Shown here: one piece after another, positions 1 to 12,604 of the stretch
Layout: each line of letters begins with the position of its first letter
Numbering within the stretch: position 1 is the stretch's first letter
DNA from: Streptococcus chenjunshii
GTDB taxonomy: Bacteria > Bacillota > Bacilli > Lactobacillales > Streptococcaceae
DNA length: 64,000 nt
Assembly (NCBI RefSeq): GCF_003086355.1
Contig: NZ_CP031733.1
Span: forward strand, 868,001-932,000
Reading direction: 5' to 3'
Translations under genes and position numbers: made by a program
Notes under the pieces: model-generated
Databases searched by the model: none
The model's input: only the letters and a program-made list of their open reading frames with translations
What the model was told of the DNA's origin: nothing

Positions 1-47
1 AAGTTGTTGGTTACAATGAAGTAGTGGGGGTACCAAATGAAGATTGA
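1..47 (+). CDS. glgC: GlgC C-terminal tail (partial)
   Basis: Only the last 14 codons and stop of an upstream gene are inside the window, read from base 3 and ending [14 protein letters not shown]. The tail, and the position directly before glgD, fit the catalytic glucose-1-phosphate adenylyltransferase subunit, which makes ADP-glucose for glycogen synthesis. The stop lies inside glgD: the two genes overlap by 11 bases, so they are probably translationally coupled. Identity rests mainly on gene order, because so little sequence is visible. Confidence 0.7.
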   Translation, partial: VVGYNEVVGVPNED

Positions 48-1173
48 TAAATATTCTGCAATTCTCGGAAATGCCATCGGCTTTCCAGAAATGGAAGGGC
101 TGACAGCTGTGCGCCCATTAGCCAGCCTGCCCTTTGATGGCAAATACCGTTTAATTGACTTTCAACTGTCTAATTTGGCCAATGCAGGTATTCGCAGTGT
201 TTACGGTATTTTCCGCGGTCAAAATATCCGTTCGGTTTTTGATCATATCCGAAGCGGCCGTGAATGGGGACTGAACACCCTTCTCAGCCACTATTTCCTC
301 GGTTTTTACAATACCAGTGAAGACAGTACCGTGGCTGACCATGACTATTATGATCAAATACTGACTTACCTCAAGCGTTCAGGTTCAGACCAAACTGTTT
401 ATATGTCCTGCGATATTCTTTGCAATATTGACTTGCAGCAGGTAATTCATCTGCACAATGCTAATAAGCGCAATATCACAGTGGTGTATAAAAAAATGCC
501 GAAAGAGTTTATTTCGCAGGCTAATGATATCTTAGAAATTGATGAAGCTGATATTGTTACCGGCCGCCGTGATCGTTTCGAAGACAGCAGTACGACCGAT
601 AAGATGTCAGCAGGGATTTATATCATTGACACACCTTGGCTGATTGAACAGATGGAAAAGGAAGCTCAGAAAGACAAACCTCAAAAACTGCGTTTCTTGC
701 TCAGAGACCTAACGGTCAGTGAACAAGCTTTGGCTTTTGAATATACAGGCTACCTTGCTAACATTTCCTCTGTTAAATCATATTTTGATGCCAATATGGA
801 TATGCTGGACAGTCAGAAATTTTATTCGCTGCTTTACTCTAATCAAAGAGTTTATACAAAAGTTAAAAACGAAGAATCGACTTACTATGCAGCAGATTCT
901 GTTGTCAAAAATGCTCAGTTTGCATCTGGCAGTATTGTAAGAGGCGATGTTGAGCATTCTATTGTTTCCCGTAATTGCTATATTGCTGAAAACTCACAGA
1001 TTATTAACAGTATTCTTTTCCCTAAAGTAAAAATCGGCAAAGGTGTCGTTATTGAAAATGCTATTGTCGGTAAGAATGTTCAGATTGCAGACGGAGTAAC
1101 TATTCGGGGAACTCAGGAAAAACCGGTTGTTATAGCTAAGTCAGTTGAAATTGTTGAGGATGTTATTCAATGA
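37..1173 (+). CDS. glgD: Glucose-1-phosphate adenylyltransferase subunit GlgD
   Basis: GlgD is the regulatory or non-catalytic partner of GlgC in Firmicutes ADP-glucose pyrophosphorylase, which supplies ADP-glucose to glycogen synthase. The 378-residue protein has the family layout: an N-terminal nucleotidyltransferase-like domain opening with a degraded form of the GGxGxRL loop (about residues 8-35), then a C-terminal left-handed beta-helix with hexapeptide repeats (about 285-375, for example [17 protein letters not shown]). Loss of the canonical phosphate-binding loop is what separates GlgD from GlgC. The gene overlaps glgC by 11 bases and glgA by 4, so it sits within one operon. Confidence 0.95.
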   Translation: MKIDKYSAILGNAIGFPEMEGLTAVRPLASLPFDGKYRLIDFQLSNLANAGIRSVYGIFRGQNIRSVFDHIRSGREWGLNTLLSHYFLGFYNTSEDSTVADHDYYDQILTYLKRSGSDQTVYMSCDILCNIDLQQVIHLHNANKRNITVVYKKMPKEFISQANDILEIDEADIVTGRRDRFEDSSTTDKMSAGIYIIDTPWLIEQMEKEAQKDKPQKLRFLLRDLTVSEQALAFEYTGYLANISSVKSYFDANMDMLDSQKFYSLLYSNQRVYTKVKNEESTYYAADSVVKNAQFASGSIVRGDVEHSIVSRNCYIAENSQIINSILFPKVKIGKGVVIENAIVGKNVQIADGVTIRGTQEKPVVIAKSVEIVEDVIQ

Positions 1174-2597
1174 AAATAATGTTTGTAGCAGCAGAAGGCG
1201 CTCCTTTTGCTAAAACCGGCGGGTTAGGCGACGTTATCGGCGCCTTGCCTAAATCGCTGGTAAAAAACGGAAATGAAGTAGCTGTTGTTTTGCCCTATTA
1301 TGATACTATTGACGCTAAATTCGGCGATCAAATTGAAGATGTCCTGTACTTTTATGTCAATGTGGGCTGGCGCCGCCAATATGTGGGAGTTAAGAAAATC
1401 GTCCGTGATCAGGTTGCTTTCTACTTTGTTGACAATCATGATTATTTTTTCCGCGGGCATGTTTACGGAGACTGGGATGACGGTGAACGCTTTGCTTTCT
1501 TCCAGCTGGCTGCTTTGGAATTGATGGAAAAAATTGAATTTATTCCGGATGTCCTGCATGTCCATGACTACCATACAGCTATGATTCCTTTTTTGGTCAA
1601 AGAAAAGTATCATTGGATTCAGGCCTATCAGGATATTAAGACAGTCTTTACCATTCACAATATTGAATTTCAAGGGCAGTTTGATCCTGGTATGCTGGGG
1701 AATCTATTTGGAGTGGGTGATGAGCGTTATGCTGACGGGACACTGCGCTGGAATGATGCCCTGAATTGGATGAAGGCTGGAGTGCTTTATGCCGATCGCG
1801 TAACAACCGTTTCTCCCTCTTATGCGGAAGAAATTCAAACTCCGGAATTTGGCAAAGGACTCGACCAAATTATGCGGATGGAGTCTGGAAAATTATCAGG
1901 AATCGTTAACGGTATTGATACAGAACTCTTGAATCCGGAAACAGATCCTTATTTAGAAGCACATTTTTCGGTTGATGACTTATCTGGCAAAGCTAAGAAT
2001 AAAGAGGCGCTGCAAAAACGCGTCGGCCTATCGGTCCGTCCAGATGTACCTTTAATCGGTATCGTTTCGCGTTTGACGGATCAGAAAGGGTTCGATCTGG
2101 TTGTTAACGAATTGAATGCTATGCTGCAGTACGATTTGCAGCTCGTTGTTCTGGGAACCGGCTACGCTGATTTTGAGAACGCCTTTTCTTGGTTTGGCCT
2201 GCACTATCCTGATAAAATATCAGCTAATATTACCTTTGACTTAGAACTGGCTCAGCAGATTTACGGAGCATGCGACCTGTTTTTGATGCCGAGCGCTTTT
2301 GAGCCGTGCGGCCTTTCACAGATGATGGCTATGCGCTATGGAACGCTGCCGCTTGTCCATGAAGTCGGAGGATTGAGGGATACCGTTATTCCTTATAATC
2401 CGGTGGAAAAATCAGGGACTGGCTTCGGTTTTAATAATTTTTCCGGCTATTGGCTGAACAATACACTTGCCTTTGCTCTTGATGTGTATTATAATCACAA
2501 GGAAGATTGGCGGGCAATCCAGCATAATGCCATGAGTCAGGATTTTTCTTGGGATACTGCCAGTCTCGTTTATGAAAGTCTCTATAAAGAGCTTTAA
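1170..2597 (+). CDS. glgA: Glycogen synthase GlgA
   Basis: This GT5-family ADP-glucose glycogen synthase extends alpha-1,4-glucan chains in the cytoplasm. The 475-residue length is normal. The N-terminal KTGGLGDV motif (about residues 15-22) binds ADP-glucose, and the C-terminal Rossmann domain carries the EPCGLSQ motif near residue 380. The start overlaps the glgD stop by four bases (ATGA), a coupling arrangement. It is followed within 25 bases by glycogen phosphorylase, so synthesis and breakdown are in one transcript. Confidence 0.97.
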   Translation: MKIMFVAAEGAPFAKTGGLGDVIGALPKSLVKNGNEVAVVLPYYDTIDAKFGDQIEDVLYFYVNVGWRRQYVGVKKIVRDQVAFYFVDNHDYFFRGHVYGDWDDGERFAFFQLAALELMEKIEFIPDVLHVHDYHTAMIPFLVKEKYHWIQAYQDIKTVFTIHNIEFQGQFDPGMLGNLFGVGDERYADGTLRWNDALNWMKAGVLYADRVTTVSPSYAEEIQTPEFGKGLDQIMRMESGKLSGIVNGIDTELLNPETDPYLEAHFSVDDLSGKAKNKEALQKRVGLSVRPDVPLIGIVSRLTDQKGFDLVVNELNAMLQYDLQLVVLGTGYADFENAFSWFGLHYPDKISANITFDLELAQQIYGACDLFLMPSAFEPCGLSQMMAMRYGTLPLVHEVGGLRDTVIPYNPVEKSGTGFGFNNFSGYWLNNTLAFALDVYYNHKEDWRAIQHNAMSQDFSWDTASLVYESLYKEL

Positions 2598-2620
2598 AAA
2601 TGCCATTTGAAAGGAAAAAA

Positions 2621-5017
2621 ATGCAACTCACAAAAGAACAATTCATTCGTGATTTTAAAGATACGCTTCACGAAGAACAGCTGATTAAGGTCCCGGCAGC
2701 AACGCCGACTGAAATATTTGCCACTTTGGCTAAGCTGGTCCGTAAATACTATACTGATACTTGGATTGAACGCAATCGCAAACTTTCTGAAAACAAGGAA
2801 AAAATTGCCTATTATTTCTCTATCGAGTTTTTACCCGGCCGTATGCTGGAAACCAATCTCCTTAACTTAGGGATTCTTGATTTAGTAAAAGAAGCCTTTG
2901 CAGAGCTGGATGTTGATTTTACAGCTGTCAAAAATGCTGAGCATGATATGGCTTTAGGAAATGGCGGTCTCGGTCGTTTAGCCGCAGCTTTCATGGACTC
3001 TTTGGCTACTACAGGCTATCCTGGTTTTGGTAATGGGCTCCGTTACAAGTACGGTTTGTTTAAACAGCGTATCGTTGACGGTTATCAGGTGGAGCTTCCG
3101 GATTCTTGGTTCGGTTCAACAGGCAATGTCTGGGAGATTCGTAAGGATCATGATGTCGTTGATGTCAAATTATTTGGCGATGTCTATCTGCAGGCTAATG
3201 AGGAGGGACGGATTGTCCCAGTCTATAAGAATGCACAGGTGCTGCGGGCTGTTCCTTATGATGTGCCGCAAATCGGTTTTGAAAATGATGTCATCAACAA
3301 TCTGCGTTTATGGGATGTCGAAATTCCTGAAGAATATGAGCTGAATTACCCAAATATTGCTGACCGCCGTCGGGTTCAGGATATTACTGCTGTGCTTTAC
3401 CCTGATGATTCCAGCTATGAAGGTAAGGAACTGCGTCTTATTCAGGAATACTTCATGACCAGTGCTGGACTGCAGACCATTATCAAATCTTATCTTAAAT
3501 TAGGTCTTCCGCTGGAGAAAATTTATGAAAAGGTCTCTGTCCATATCAATGATACTCACCCTGCTGTTGCACCGGCTGAGTTCATGCGTCTTTTGGTCGA
3601 TGAGTATGGATTGCCGTGGGATAAGGCTTGGGAAGCAACTGTGAAAACCATGAGCTATACCAACCACACAATTTTGGCCGAAGCACTTGAAAAATGGGAT
3701 GCTAATTTATTTAAAAATGTCCTGCCTCGGGTTTATCAGATTGTCCTTGAAATTGACAGCCGCTTTGTTGCCGAAATGGCGCAGAATGATGTAGCGCCTC
3801 ATGTTATCGAAAACACACGGATTGTCAAAGATGATCAGATTCATATGGCCAACCTTGCTATTATCGGCGGACATTCGGTCAATGGGGTTGCTAAGCTTCA
3901 TACAGAGCTGCTTAAAGAAGATACTCTGCACGATTTTTATACCCTCTATCCGGATAAATTTAATAATAAAACCAATGGCATTGTTCAGCGCCGCTGGACT
4001 CAAATCGCTGCTCCGGAGTTATCAGGGGCCATCGATGATGTTATTGGCACGGGATGGCGCAAGAATATCCATGAACTGCAAAAATTAAAAGATTTCACAG
4101 ATGATAAGGCTGTTCTTGACAGTTTCTATCAAGTGAAAAAAGATGCAAAAGCAAAATTAGCTGCCTACATCTTAGAAGCAACAGGGGTAGAGGTGTCTAC
4201 AGATGCTATCTTTGATGTACAGGTTAAACGGCTTCACGCATACAAGCGTCAGCTCCTTAATGTGCTGCATATTATTAAGCTTTATTGGGATTTAAAAGAT
4301 AATCCGGATAAGGATATGGTTCCGCGTGTCTTTATTTTTGGGGCAAAAGCTGCACCGGGATACCATTTTGCTAAGTCTGTTATCAAGCTGATTAATGAAT
4401 TAGCCAACTTAGTTAATAATGATGCTGGTCTTCAGGGCAAGCTGAAAGTTGTTTTCTTGGAAAACTATAATGTCAGTCTGGCTGAACTGATTATCCCAGC
4501 AGCCGATGTTTCTGAACAGATTTCGCTTGCTTCTAAAGAAGCTTCCGGAACTTCAAATATGAAGTTTATGATGACGGGTGCAATTACGCTGGCTACACTT
4601 GACGGAGCTAATATCGAAATCAAGGATGAAGTTGGAGACGACAATATTGTTATCTTCGGTATGGATAAAGATGCTGTTTACCGGCATTATGAAGCCCATG
4701 ATTATTATTCGCGCGGAATTTATGAAAATAATCCGGTTATTAAGCGTGTAGTAGATACCTTTGTCAATGGCACCATCCCAAATGCTCAAAGTGAAGGAAG
4801 TGAGATTTATGAATCTCTTATTGCTTACAATGATGAGTACTTCTTGTTAGAAGATTTCCCTGCCTACGTGGCAGCTCAAGAGCATATTGATAAGCTTTAC
4901 CGGGATAAGGAACAGTGGGCTAAAATGAGCCTTCTTAACATTGCCAATTCTGATAAATTCACATCAGATGATACCATTACGGAATACGCTGAAGACATTT
5001 GGAATTTGCGAAAATAA
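2621..5017 (+). CDS. glgP: Glycogen/maltodextrin phosphorylase
   Basis: This GT35 phosphorylase releases glucose-1-phosphate from alpha-glucan with a pyridoxal phosphate cofactor. The PLP-lysine context EASGTSNMKFMMTG is present near residue 645, and the GNGGLGRLAAAFMDS substrate motif lies near residue 113. I chose ATG 2621 (798 residues) because GAAAGG stands about 6 bases before it. An in-frame ATG at 2600 would add seven residues but has no ribosome binding site. It is the last gene of the glg operon and is followed by a strong intrinsic terminator. In mutans streptococci the equivalent gene also precedes the ATP synthase operon (recollection). Confidence 0.95.
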   Translation: MQLTKEQFIRDFKDTLHEEQLIKVPAATPTEIFATLAKLVRKYYTDTWIERNRKLSENKEKIAYYFSIEFLPGRMLETNLLNLGILDLVKEAFAELDVDFTAVKNAEHDMALGNGGLGRLAAAFMDSLATTGYPGFGNGLRYKYGLFKQRIVDGYQVELPDSWFGSTGNVWEIRKDHDVVDVKLFGDVYLQANEEGRIVPVYKNAQVLRAVPYDVPQIGFENDVINNLRLWDVEIPEEYELNYPNIADRRRVQDITAVLYPDDSSYEGKELRLIQEYFMTSAGLQTIIKSYLKLGLPLEKIYEKVSVHINDTHPAVAPAEFMRLLVDEYGLPWDKAWEATVKTMSYTNHTILAEALEKWDANLFKNVLPRVYQIVLEIDSRFVAEMAQNDVAPHVIENTRIVKDDQIHMANLAIIGGHSVNGVAKLHTELLKEDTLHDFYTLYPDKFNNKTNGIVQRRWTQIAAPELSGAIDDVIGTGWRKNIHELQKLKDFTDDKAVLDSFYQVKKDAKAKLAAYILEATGVEVSTDAIFDVQVKRLHAYKRQLLNVLHIIKLYWDLKDNPDKDMVPRVFIFGAKAAPGYHFAKSVIKLINELANLVNNDAGLQGKLKVVFLENYNVSLAELIIPAADVSEQISLASKEASGTSNMKFMMTGAITLATLDGANIEIKDEVGDDNIVIFGMDKDAVYRHYEAHDYYSRGIYENNPVIKRVVDTFVNGTIPNAQSEGSEIYESLIAYNDEYFLLEDFPAYVAAQEHIDKLYRDKEQWAKMSLLNIANSDKFTSDDTITEYAEDIWNLRK

Positions 5018-5067
5018 ACCGTCCATACTTTTGTTATTGACTAAAAAGCTATCTGTTTTTACAGCGA

Positions 5068-5094
5068 GGCTGGGACTTTGTCCCAGCCCTTTTT
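5068..5094 (+). terminator. Intrinsic terminator after glgP
   Basis: A perfect 9 bp stem, GGCTGGGAC/GTCCCAGCC, with a 3-base loop is followed by CTTTTT. It ends the glycogen operon. Repeat copies start immediately after the T-run. Confidence 0.9.
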
Positions 5095-5207
5095 AAGATA
5101 CAAAGGCCGTTAAGAACGCAAAAGGAAAATAGGGGACTGGCTGACGAATCGTCAGATTCTAAGTCAGGCCATCTTTTTCCCGCAGCGTTTAGGCCGTGTT
5201 CAATTTA
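5095..5207 (-). repeat. Hairpin repeat, subtype B, minus orientation
   Basis: This copy reads, on the minus strand, from TTGAACACGGCCTAA to GGCCTTTGTATCTT. It is nearly identical to the copy at 10416-10524, 5 kb away in the opposite orientation. Arms ACGC/GCGT and GGAAAA/TTTTCC pair, and the core holds CTGAC/GTCAG stems. It lies in the glgP-atpE gap and points away from atpE. Confidence 0.9.
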
Positions 5208-5209
5208 TT

Positions 5210-5403
5210 AAGATACAAAGGCCGTTAAGAACGCAAAAGGAAAATGACGGTAAGCCAGAAATCTCTGATTTCGTCTGCGCACCTCTGCCAGGACGACTAG
5301 AAGGGTGCGGTCGGCTGCAAAGACGACAAAGCCTTCAGACGTCTACGGCTGACGGTAAGTCCGAAATCTTTGTTCTCGCTCAAAGCTTTAGCCTTTGTTT
5401 AGG
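5210..5403 (-). repeat. Hairpin repeat, subtype D, minus orientation
   Basis: Starts with AAGATACAAAGGCC two bases after the previous copy. It has the long D core, seen also near 27250 and 35400, containing GGACGACTAGAAGGGTGC and GACGGTAAGTCCGAAAT blocks. The distal end (TTTAGCCTTTGTTTAGG) is degenerate, so the outer boundary is approximate. Confidence 0.75.
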
Positions 5404-5528
5404 TAAATGATTTTGCATAGAAGCTGAGGAACAATGGTGACAGTTTCCGCCTGCTATCAAAAAAACTTAACTATTCTTAAAAAATAAAAACTTTTTTGAA
5501 AATAGACTGAAAACAGGAAAAAATAATG

Positions 5529-5545
5529 GTTAAGAAAGGTTTAAG
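5529..5545 (+). promoter_or_regulatory. CiaR-like direct repeat upstream of atp promoter
   Basis: GTTAAG-AAAGG-TTTAAG has the spacing of the streptococcal CiaR site (TTTAAG-N5-TTTAAG, from memory), with one mismatch in the first half. It ends 27 bases before the atp -35 box. The region is AT-rich, so a chance match is possible. Confidence 0.35.
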
Positions 5546-5572
5546 AAAGCGGTCGGAAAAGTAAGTATTTGA

Positions 5573-5601
5573 TTGACAATCTCTGAAAATAAGACTAAAA
5601 T
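5573..5601 (+). promoter_or_regulatory. Promoter of the atp operon
   Basis: A perfect -35 TTGACA and a -10 TAAAAT are separated by 17 bases. They lie 33 bases upstream of atpE. No other good promoter is seen before atpE, so this should drive the ATP synthase operon. Confidence 0.85.
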
Positions 5602-5633
5602 AACAAGGTAAAAATTTTTTAAGGAGAATTCTT

Positions 5634-5837
5634 ATGTTGAATTTAAAAATCTTAGCACTTGGTATCGCTGTTTTAGGTGTCAGCCTGGCAGAAGGTTTTT
5701 TGGTTTCTAATATTGCCAAATCTGCAGCACGGCAGCCAGAGATGTACAGCAAATTACAGACGCTGATGTTTGTTGGTGTGGCCTTTATTGAGGGAACCTT
5801 TTTCGTTCTTCTTGCGGCGACCTTCTTTGTTAATTAA
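5634..5837 (+). CDS. atpE: F1Fo ATP synthase subunit c
   Basis: This 67-residue hairpin of two membrane helices forms the proton-carrying c-ring of Fo. The polar loop ARQPE (residues 32-36) contacts F1, and Glu53 in the second helix (AFIEGTFF) is the proton-binding carboxylate. As in other streptococci, c comes first in the operon, before a. The ribosome binding site AAGGAG stands before ATG. In oral streptococci this enzyme mainly works as a proton pump in acid tolerance (family knowledge). Confidence 0.97.
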   Translation: MLNLKILALGIAVLGVSLAEGFLVSNIAKSAARQPEMYSKLQTLMFVGVAFIEGTFFVLLAATFFVN

Positions 5838-5886
5838 GCAGCCGGTTTCTACGGTAAACCGACTAGACTAAGAAGGAGGGATAAAG

Positions 5887-6603
5887 TTGGAAACTTTAGA
5901 AAATCCAACAGTGCAATTCTTAGGCATTGAGTTTGATTTGACGATTCTTGCGATGTCTCTCTTGACTGTGCTTGCTGTCTTTTCTTTTCTTTTCTGGGCC
6001 AGCCGCCGTATGACTTTGAAACCTAAAGGCAAACAAAATGTGTTAGAGTATCTGTATGAATTTGTCATTAATACCATTAAGCCCAATTTGGGGGATTATA
6101 CACAAAATTACAGTCTACTTCTATTTACTTTCTTTTTCTTCATTCTGATTGCTAATAATATTGGATTAGTTACTAAACTTGAAGTTGGTGACTATAATCT
6201 TTGGACATCACCAACAGCCAACTTTTCAGTTGATCTGGCTCTGTCTTTGATGATAGCCTGTGTTGTTCATGTTGAAGGCATTCGAAAAAATGGGGTTAAG
6301 GATTATCTGAAAGGTTATCTGTCTCCTCACCCGGCTATGCTGCCTATGAATATTTTAAGTGAGCTGACGAATGTGGCTTCATTAGCGCTGCGGCTTTTCG
6401 GCAATATCTATGCTGGTGAAGTGGTCATGACGCTTTTGGTTCAGCTGGCTAACTGGAATATTTTTATGGCTCCGGTTGCTTTTGGTATCAATTTGGCTTG
6501 GACGGCTTTTTCAATGTTTATTTCAACTATTCAGGCTTATGTCTTTACCATTTTGTCATCCACCTATATCGGAGACAAAGTTAACAGCAGCAAAGAAGAA
6601 TAA
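5887..6603 (+). CDS. atpB: F1Fo ATP synthase subunit a
   Basis: Subunit a is the membrane stator that carries the proton half-channels next to the c-ring. The 238-residue protein has five to six hydrophobic segments, and the essential arginine lies in [15 protein letters not shown], about residue 169. The start is TTG at 5887, behind AAGGAGGG; no ATG lies near the ribosome binding site. It follows atpE by 49 bases and precedes atpF by 17. Confidence 0.96.
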   Translation: METLENPTVQFLGIEFDLTILAMSLLTVLAVFSFLFWASRRMTLKPKGKQNVLEYLYEFVINTIKPNLGDYTQNYSLLLFTFFFFILIANNIGLVTKLEVGDYNLWTSPTANFSVDLALSLMIACVVHVEGIRKNGVKDYLKGYLSPHPAMLPMNILSELTNVASLALRLFGNIYAGEVVMTLLVQLANWNIFMAPVAFGINLAWTAFSMFISTIQAYVFTILSSTYIGDKVNSSKEE

Positions 6604-6620
6604 AAGAGGAGTAAAAAGAG

Positions 6621-7118
6621 ATGGAGATACTGATTAACAGTACGACGATTGGTAATATCATCATTATTACGGGTTCAGTGCTTCTTTTGCTTGTTCTTAT
6701 CAGAAAATATGTTTGGGGACAATTGACGGGCATATTTAAAACTCGTGAAGAAAAAATTGCCAATGACATTGACAGTGCAGAAGCAGCACGGCAAAAAGCA
6801 GAAGATTTAGCTGATAAACGCGAACATGAATTGGTTCAGGCTAAAGGGGAAGCCAGTCAGATTATTGACGATGCCAAAGAACTCAGCACAGCAAAAGGTA
6901 ACCAGATTATTGCTGCGGCAGAGGAAGAGGCCGGCCGGCTGAAAGTGAAGGCGAATCAGGATATTGCTCAGAATAAGGCTGAGGCCTTATCGGATGTCAA
7001 GGGTGAGGTTGCTGATTTGACTGTTCTTTTGGCTGAAAAAATCATGACAGCTAATTTGGATAAAGAGGCACAAAGTCATCTCATTGACAGTTATCTTGAT
7101 GAGCTAGGAGAAGTCTGA
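6621..7118 (+). CDS. atpF: F1Fo ATP synthase subunit b
   Basis: Subunit b is the peripheral stalk of the ATP synthase. It has one N-terminal membrane helix (about residues 8-27), then a long, charged, alanine-rich helical region (about 40-150) that dimerises and reaches delta. The 165-residue length is typical. The stop overlaps the atpH start by one base (TGATG), which suggests coupled translation. Confidence 0.96.
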   Translation: MEILINSTTIGNIIIITGSVLLLLVLIRKYVWGQLTGIFKTREEKIANDIDSAEAARQKAEDLADKREHELVQAKGEASQIIDDAKELSTAKGNQIIAAAEEEAGRLKVKANQDIAQNKAEALSDVKGEVADLTVLLAEKIMTANLDKEAQSHLIDSYLDELGEV

Positions 7119-7654
7119 TGAATAAAAAAACACAGGCGCTGCTTGAACAGTATGCAAAAAGTTTTGTTGCTGTCGCTTTAGAGCAGCAGCAGGCGGAATC
7201 GGCAGCCGAAGAAATCGACTTTCTTTTGAAAGTCTTCGCTGAAACTGAATTGGCTGCCAGCCTGAGCCATGATGGAATCAGCCGCTCAGCTAAGGCAGAC
7301 CTTATCCGAACCTTGCAGAAATCTTCTTCATTTTATCTTAGTAACTTTCTGGAAGTGATTCTGCATAATGAGAGGGAAGCTTATCTTTACGATATTCTTA
7401 AGCTGACTTCAAAGAAGCTGACAGCTGCCACCAACAGCCATGCTATTGTTGTCACGTCCGCTGTTCCTTTAACAGAGAGGCAGAGAGAACGTGTCTTAAA
7501 AATTGCCGCTGAAAGATTAGCCATCAGTAAAGGCAGGCTTGTTGAAAAAATCGATCAATCTGTCGTGGGCGGGCTGATAATCAATGCCAACAATCAAGTC
7601 ATTGATATGAGTATTCGCCGCCAATTACAGGAATTTAAAATGAATTTAAAATAG
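7118..7654 (+). CDS. atpH: F1Fo ATP synthase subunit delta
   Basis: Delta joins the peripheral stalk to the top of the F1 head. The 178-residue protein has the helical N-terminal domain and the conserved C-terminal block VGGLIINANNQVIDMSIRRQL (about residues 148-168), which is the family signature. It starts on the last base of the atpF stop. Confidence 0.95.
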   Translation: MNKKTQALLEQYAKSFVAVALEQQQAESAAEEIDFLLKVFAETELAASLSHDGISRSAKADLIRTLQKSSSFYLSNFLEVILHNEREAYLYDILKLTSKKLTAATNSHAIVVTSAVPLTERQRERVLKIAAERLAISKGRLVEKIDQSVVGGLIINANNQVIDMSIRRQLQEFKMNLK

Positions 7655-7666
7655 AAAGTGGTGTGA

Positions 7667-9175
<1,509 letters not shown>

Positions 9176-9192
9176 AATAGGGGGGTTCTAGT

Positions 9193-10071
9193 ATGGCAGG
9201 CTCTCTTAGTGAAATTAAAAACAAAATTGTTTCTACCGAGAAGACCAGTAAAATTACCAGCGCTATGCGGATGGTTTCTTCAGCTAAGCTTGTTAAATCA
9301 GAACAGGCTGCCAAAGATTTCCAGATTTACGCTGCTAAAATCCGTCAGATTACAACAGATTTGCTGAAGGCAGAATTGACACGGGGCAGCAACAATCCGA
9401 TGCTTCAGGCCAGGCCGGTGAGAAAAACTGGTTATATTGTCATTACTTCCGATAAGGGACTTGTGGGCGGCTATAATTCTAAAATTTTAAAAGCTGTTAT
9501 GGATATTATTAATGAGTACCATGCAGATACGGAGGACTATGCCATTATTTCGATTGGCAGTGTCGGCTCTGACTTTTTTAAAGCCAGGAAGATGAATATT
9601 GCCTTTGAATTGCGCGGTTTGGAGGATCAGCCTAGTTTTGACCAAGTCGGCCGCATTATTTCTCAGTCGGTTGAAATGTATACAAATGAACTGTTTGATG
9701 AACTGTATGTCTGCTATAATCATCATGTTAACAGTTTAACCAGTCAGGTCCGTGTGCAGCAGATGCTGCCGATTACAGAGTTAGATGCTGATGAAGCAGC
9801 TGAAGAAGGTGTGAGAGATTTTGAATTAGAACCTGATCGCAACACCATTTTGGAACAGCTCTTGCCTCAGTATACAGAAAGTCTGATTTACGGTGCTATT
9901 GTTGATGCTAAAACAGCTGAACATGCTGCTGGCATGACAGCGATGCAGACAGCAACTGATAATGCGAAAAATTTAATTGATGATTTAACTATTCAATATA
10001 ATCGCGCCCGTCAGGCAGAAATCACACAGGAGATTACTGAAATTGTCGCCGGTGCCAATGCTCTGGAATAG
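9193..10071 (+). CDS. atpG: F1Fo ATP synthase subunit gamma
   Basis: Gamma is the rotating central shaft. The 292-residue protein has the paired N- and C-terminal coiled-coil helices ([13 protein letters not shown] at the start; [20 protein letters not shown], with the family's RQAEITQEI, at the end). It is preceded by GGGGG and ATG at normal spacing. Downstream, 469 bases hold two repeat copies before atpD, where other streptococci have a short gap. Confidence 0.96.
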   Translation: MAGSLSEIKNKIVSTEKTSKITSAMRMVSSAKLVKSEQAAKDFQIYAAKIRQITTDLLKAELTRGSNNPMLQARPVRKTGYIVITSDKGLVGGYNSKILKAVMDIINEYHADTEDYAIISIGSVGSDFFKARKMNIAFELRGLEDQPSFDQVGRIISQSVEMYTNELFDELYVCYNHHVNSLTSQVRVQQMLPITELDADEAAEEGVRDFELEPDRNTILEQLLPQYTESLIYGAIVDAKTAEHAAGMTAMQTATDNAKNLIDDLTIQYNRARQAEITQEITEIVAGANALE

Positions 10072-10225
10072 CACAGAAGGCCGGTTAGTAAAAATTTTGC
10101 TGTTCTTCACTTTTAGTGAGGAGAATCTGAATCATAAAAAATGTTTAAGACAGTTCATTAATTGAGGATTAAACTTAAAGAATTTTAAACTATTGATGGT
10201 ATACAAGGCTTGAGTTGAAAATGCT

Positions 10226-10240
10226 GGCCTTTGTATCTTA
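10226..10240 (+). repeat. Solo right end of the hairpin repeat
   Basis: GGCCTTTGTATCTTA matches the right end of the repeat family exactly, but no left arm is recognisable upstream. The bases from 10072 to 10225 hold no gene that I can see. It looks like a remnant of a third, decayed copy in the atpG-atpD gap. Confidence 0.6.
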
Positions 10241-10245
10241 ATAAA

Positions 10246-10409
10246 TTGAACACGGCCTAAACGCTGTGAGAAAAAGAGACGCAATCGTTGGAAGCGTTAG
10301 CGACTTACGAGTGTGGCTGCTCTGTGAGTATAGCCTTCCCTTGAGTCTTTAGTGACTCGGCGGTCAGACTCCTATTTTCTCTTTGCGTTCTTAACGGCCT
10401 TTGTATCTT
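10246..10409 (+). repeat. Hairpin repeat, subtype C with extra insert
   Basis: Left end TTGAACACGGCCTAA, right end AACGGCCTTTGTATCTT. Arms ACGC/GCGT and GAGAAAA/TTTTCTC pair. The C core (CTTGAGTCTTTAGTGACTCGG) matches 27388 and 61607, but about 60 additional bases lie between the left arm and that core. Confidence 0.88.
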
Positions 10410-10414
10410 AATAA

Positions 10415-11947
<1,533 letters not shown>

Positions 11948-11959
11948 TGAGGTGTTTCC

Positions 11960-12376
11960 ATGAAATATATGACGGTTCAGGTTGTGACACCAGACGGTCT
12001 CAGATATGATCACCGTGCAAGTTTTATTTCTGTAAAAACATTGGATGGAGAAACAGGTATTTTACCTGATCATATCAATCTGATTGCACCACTTGATGTT
12101 CATGAAATGAAGATTCGCCGAATTGATGACGAAAATCATGTCGATTGGGTTGCAGTTAACGGCGGTATTATTGAAGTTAAGAATAACTTGGTCACCATTG
12201 TAGCTGATTCGGCCGAGCGTGCTCGCGATATTGATATTAGCCGGGCCGAGCGTGCTAAGCAGCGGGCAGAACGTCAAATTGAAGAAGCAGAAAGCAGAGC
12301 TAATATTGATGAAGTCCGCCGAGCTCAAGTTGCTTTACGCCGGGCTCTCAATCGCATCAGTGTCGGAAATAAATAA
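11960..12376 (+). CDS. atpC: F1Fo ATP synthase subunit epsilon
   Basis: Epsilon is the small regulatory subunit on the central stalk. The 138-residue protein has the N-terminal beta-sandwich (about 1-85, including [16 protein letters not shown]) and the C-terminal helical hairpin rich in Arg and Ala (about 90-138). It is the last gene of the ATP synthase operon and a terminator follows directly. Confidence 0.96.
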   Translation: MKYMTVQVVTPDGLRYDHRASFISVKTLDGETGILPDHINLIAPLDVHEMKIRRIDDENHVDWVAVNGGIIEVKNNLVTIVADSAERARDIDISRAERAKQRAERQIEEAESRANIDEVRRAQVALRRALNRISVGNK

Positions 12377-12382
12377 TAGCTG

Positions 12383-12431
12383 GATTGAAGAAAAACAACT
12401 CTATTAGAGGCTGTTTTTCTTCAATCTTTTT
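12383..12431 (+). terminator. Intrinsic terminator of the atp operon
   Basis: A 15 bp stem, GATTGAAGAAAAACA paired with TGTTTTTCTTCAATC, with a 14-base loop is followed by TTTTT. The extended -10 of the next gene starts at the end of the T-run. Confidence 0.9.
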
Positions 12432-12439
12432 GTTATAAT
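12431..12439 (+). promoter_or_regulatory. Extended -10 promoter, first DUF1310 cassette
   Basis: TGTTATAAT (TGnTATAAT) with no clear -35. It is followed by GTAAGGCAATAATTGG, which is repeated after the second promoter 753 bases downstream (13184), so promoter and cassette were duplicated together. Confidence 0.65.
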
Positions 12440-12480
12440 GTAAGGCAATAATTGGAGTTGCTTTACCTAATAGCGTAAAG

Positions 12481-12585
12481 TGAACACGGTCTAAAATCCT
12501 AGTAAACATGGTGAAGTCCGCTGCGATGCTGGTCATTGCCCGTCCTTCCTTGATTTATACGGATTTGACACGGCCTTTGTATCTT
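12481..12585 (+). repeat. Hairpin repeat, subtype A
   Basis: Runs from TGAACACGG to GGCCTTTGTATCTT. Arms AAATCC/GGATTT pair. The core is ctgcgatgctggtcattgc. It ends 19 bases before the DUF1310 start, with AAAGGAGG between. Nearly identical to 13234-13338, with which it was duplicated. Confidence 0.9.
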
Positions 12586-12604
12586 TGTTAAAGGAGGCAG
12601 ATAG

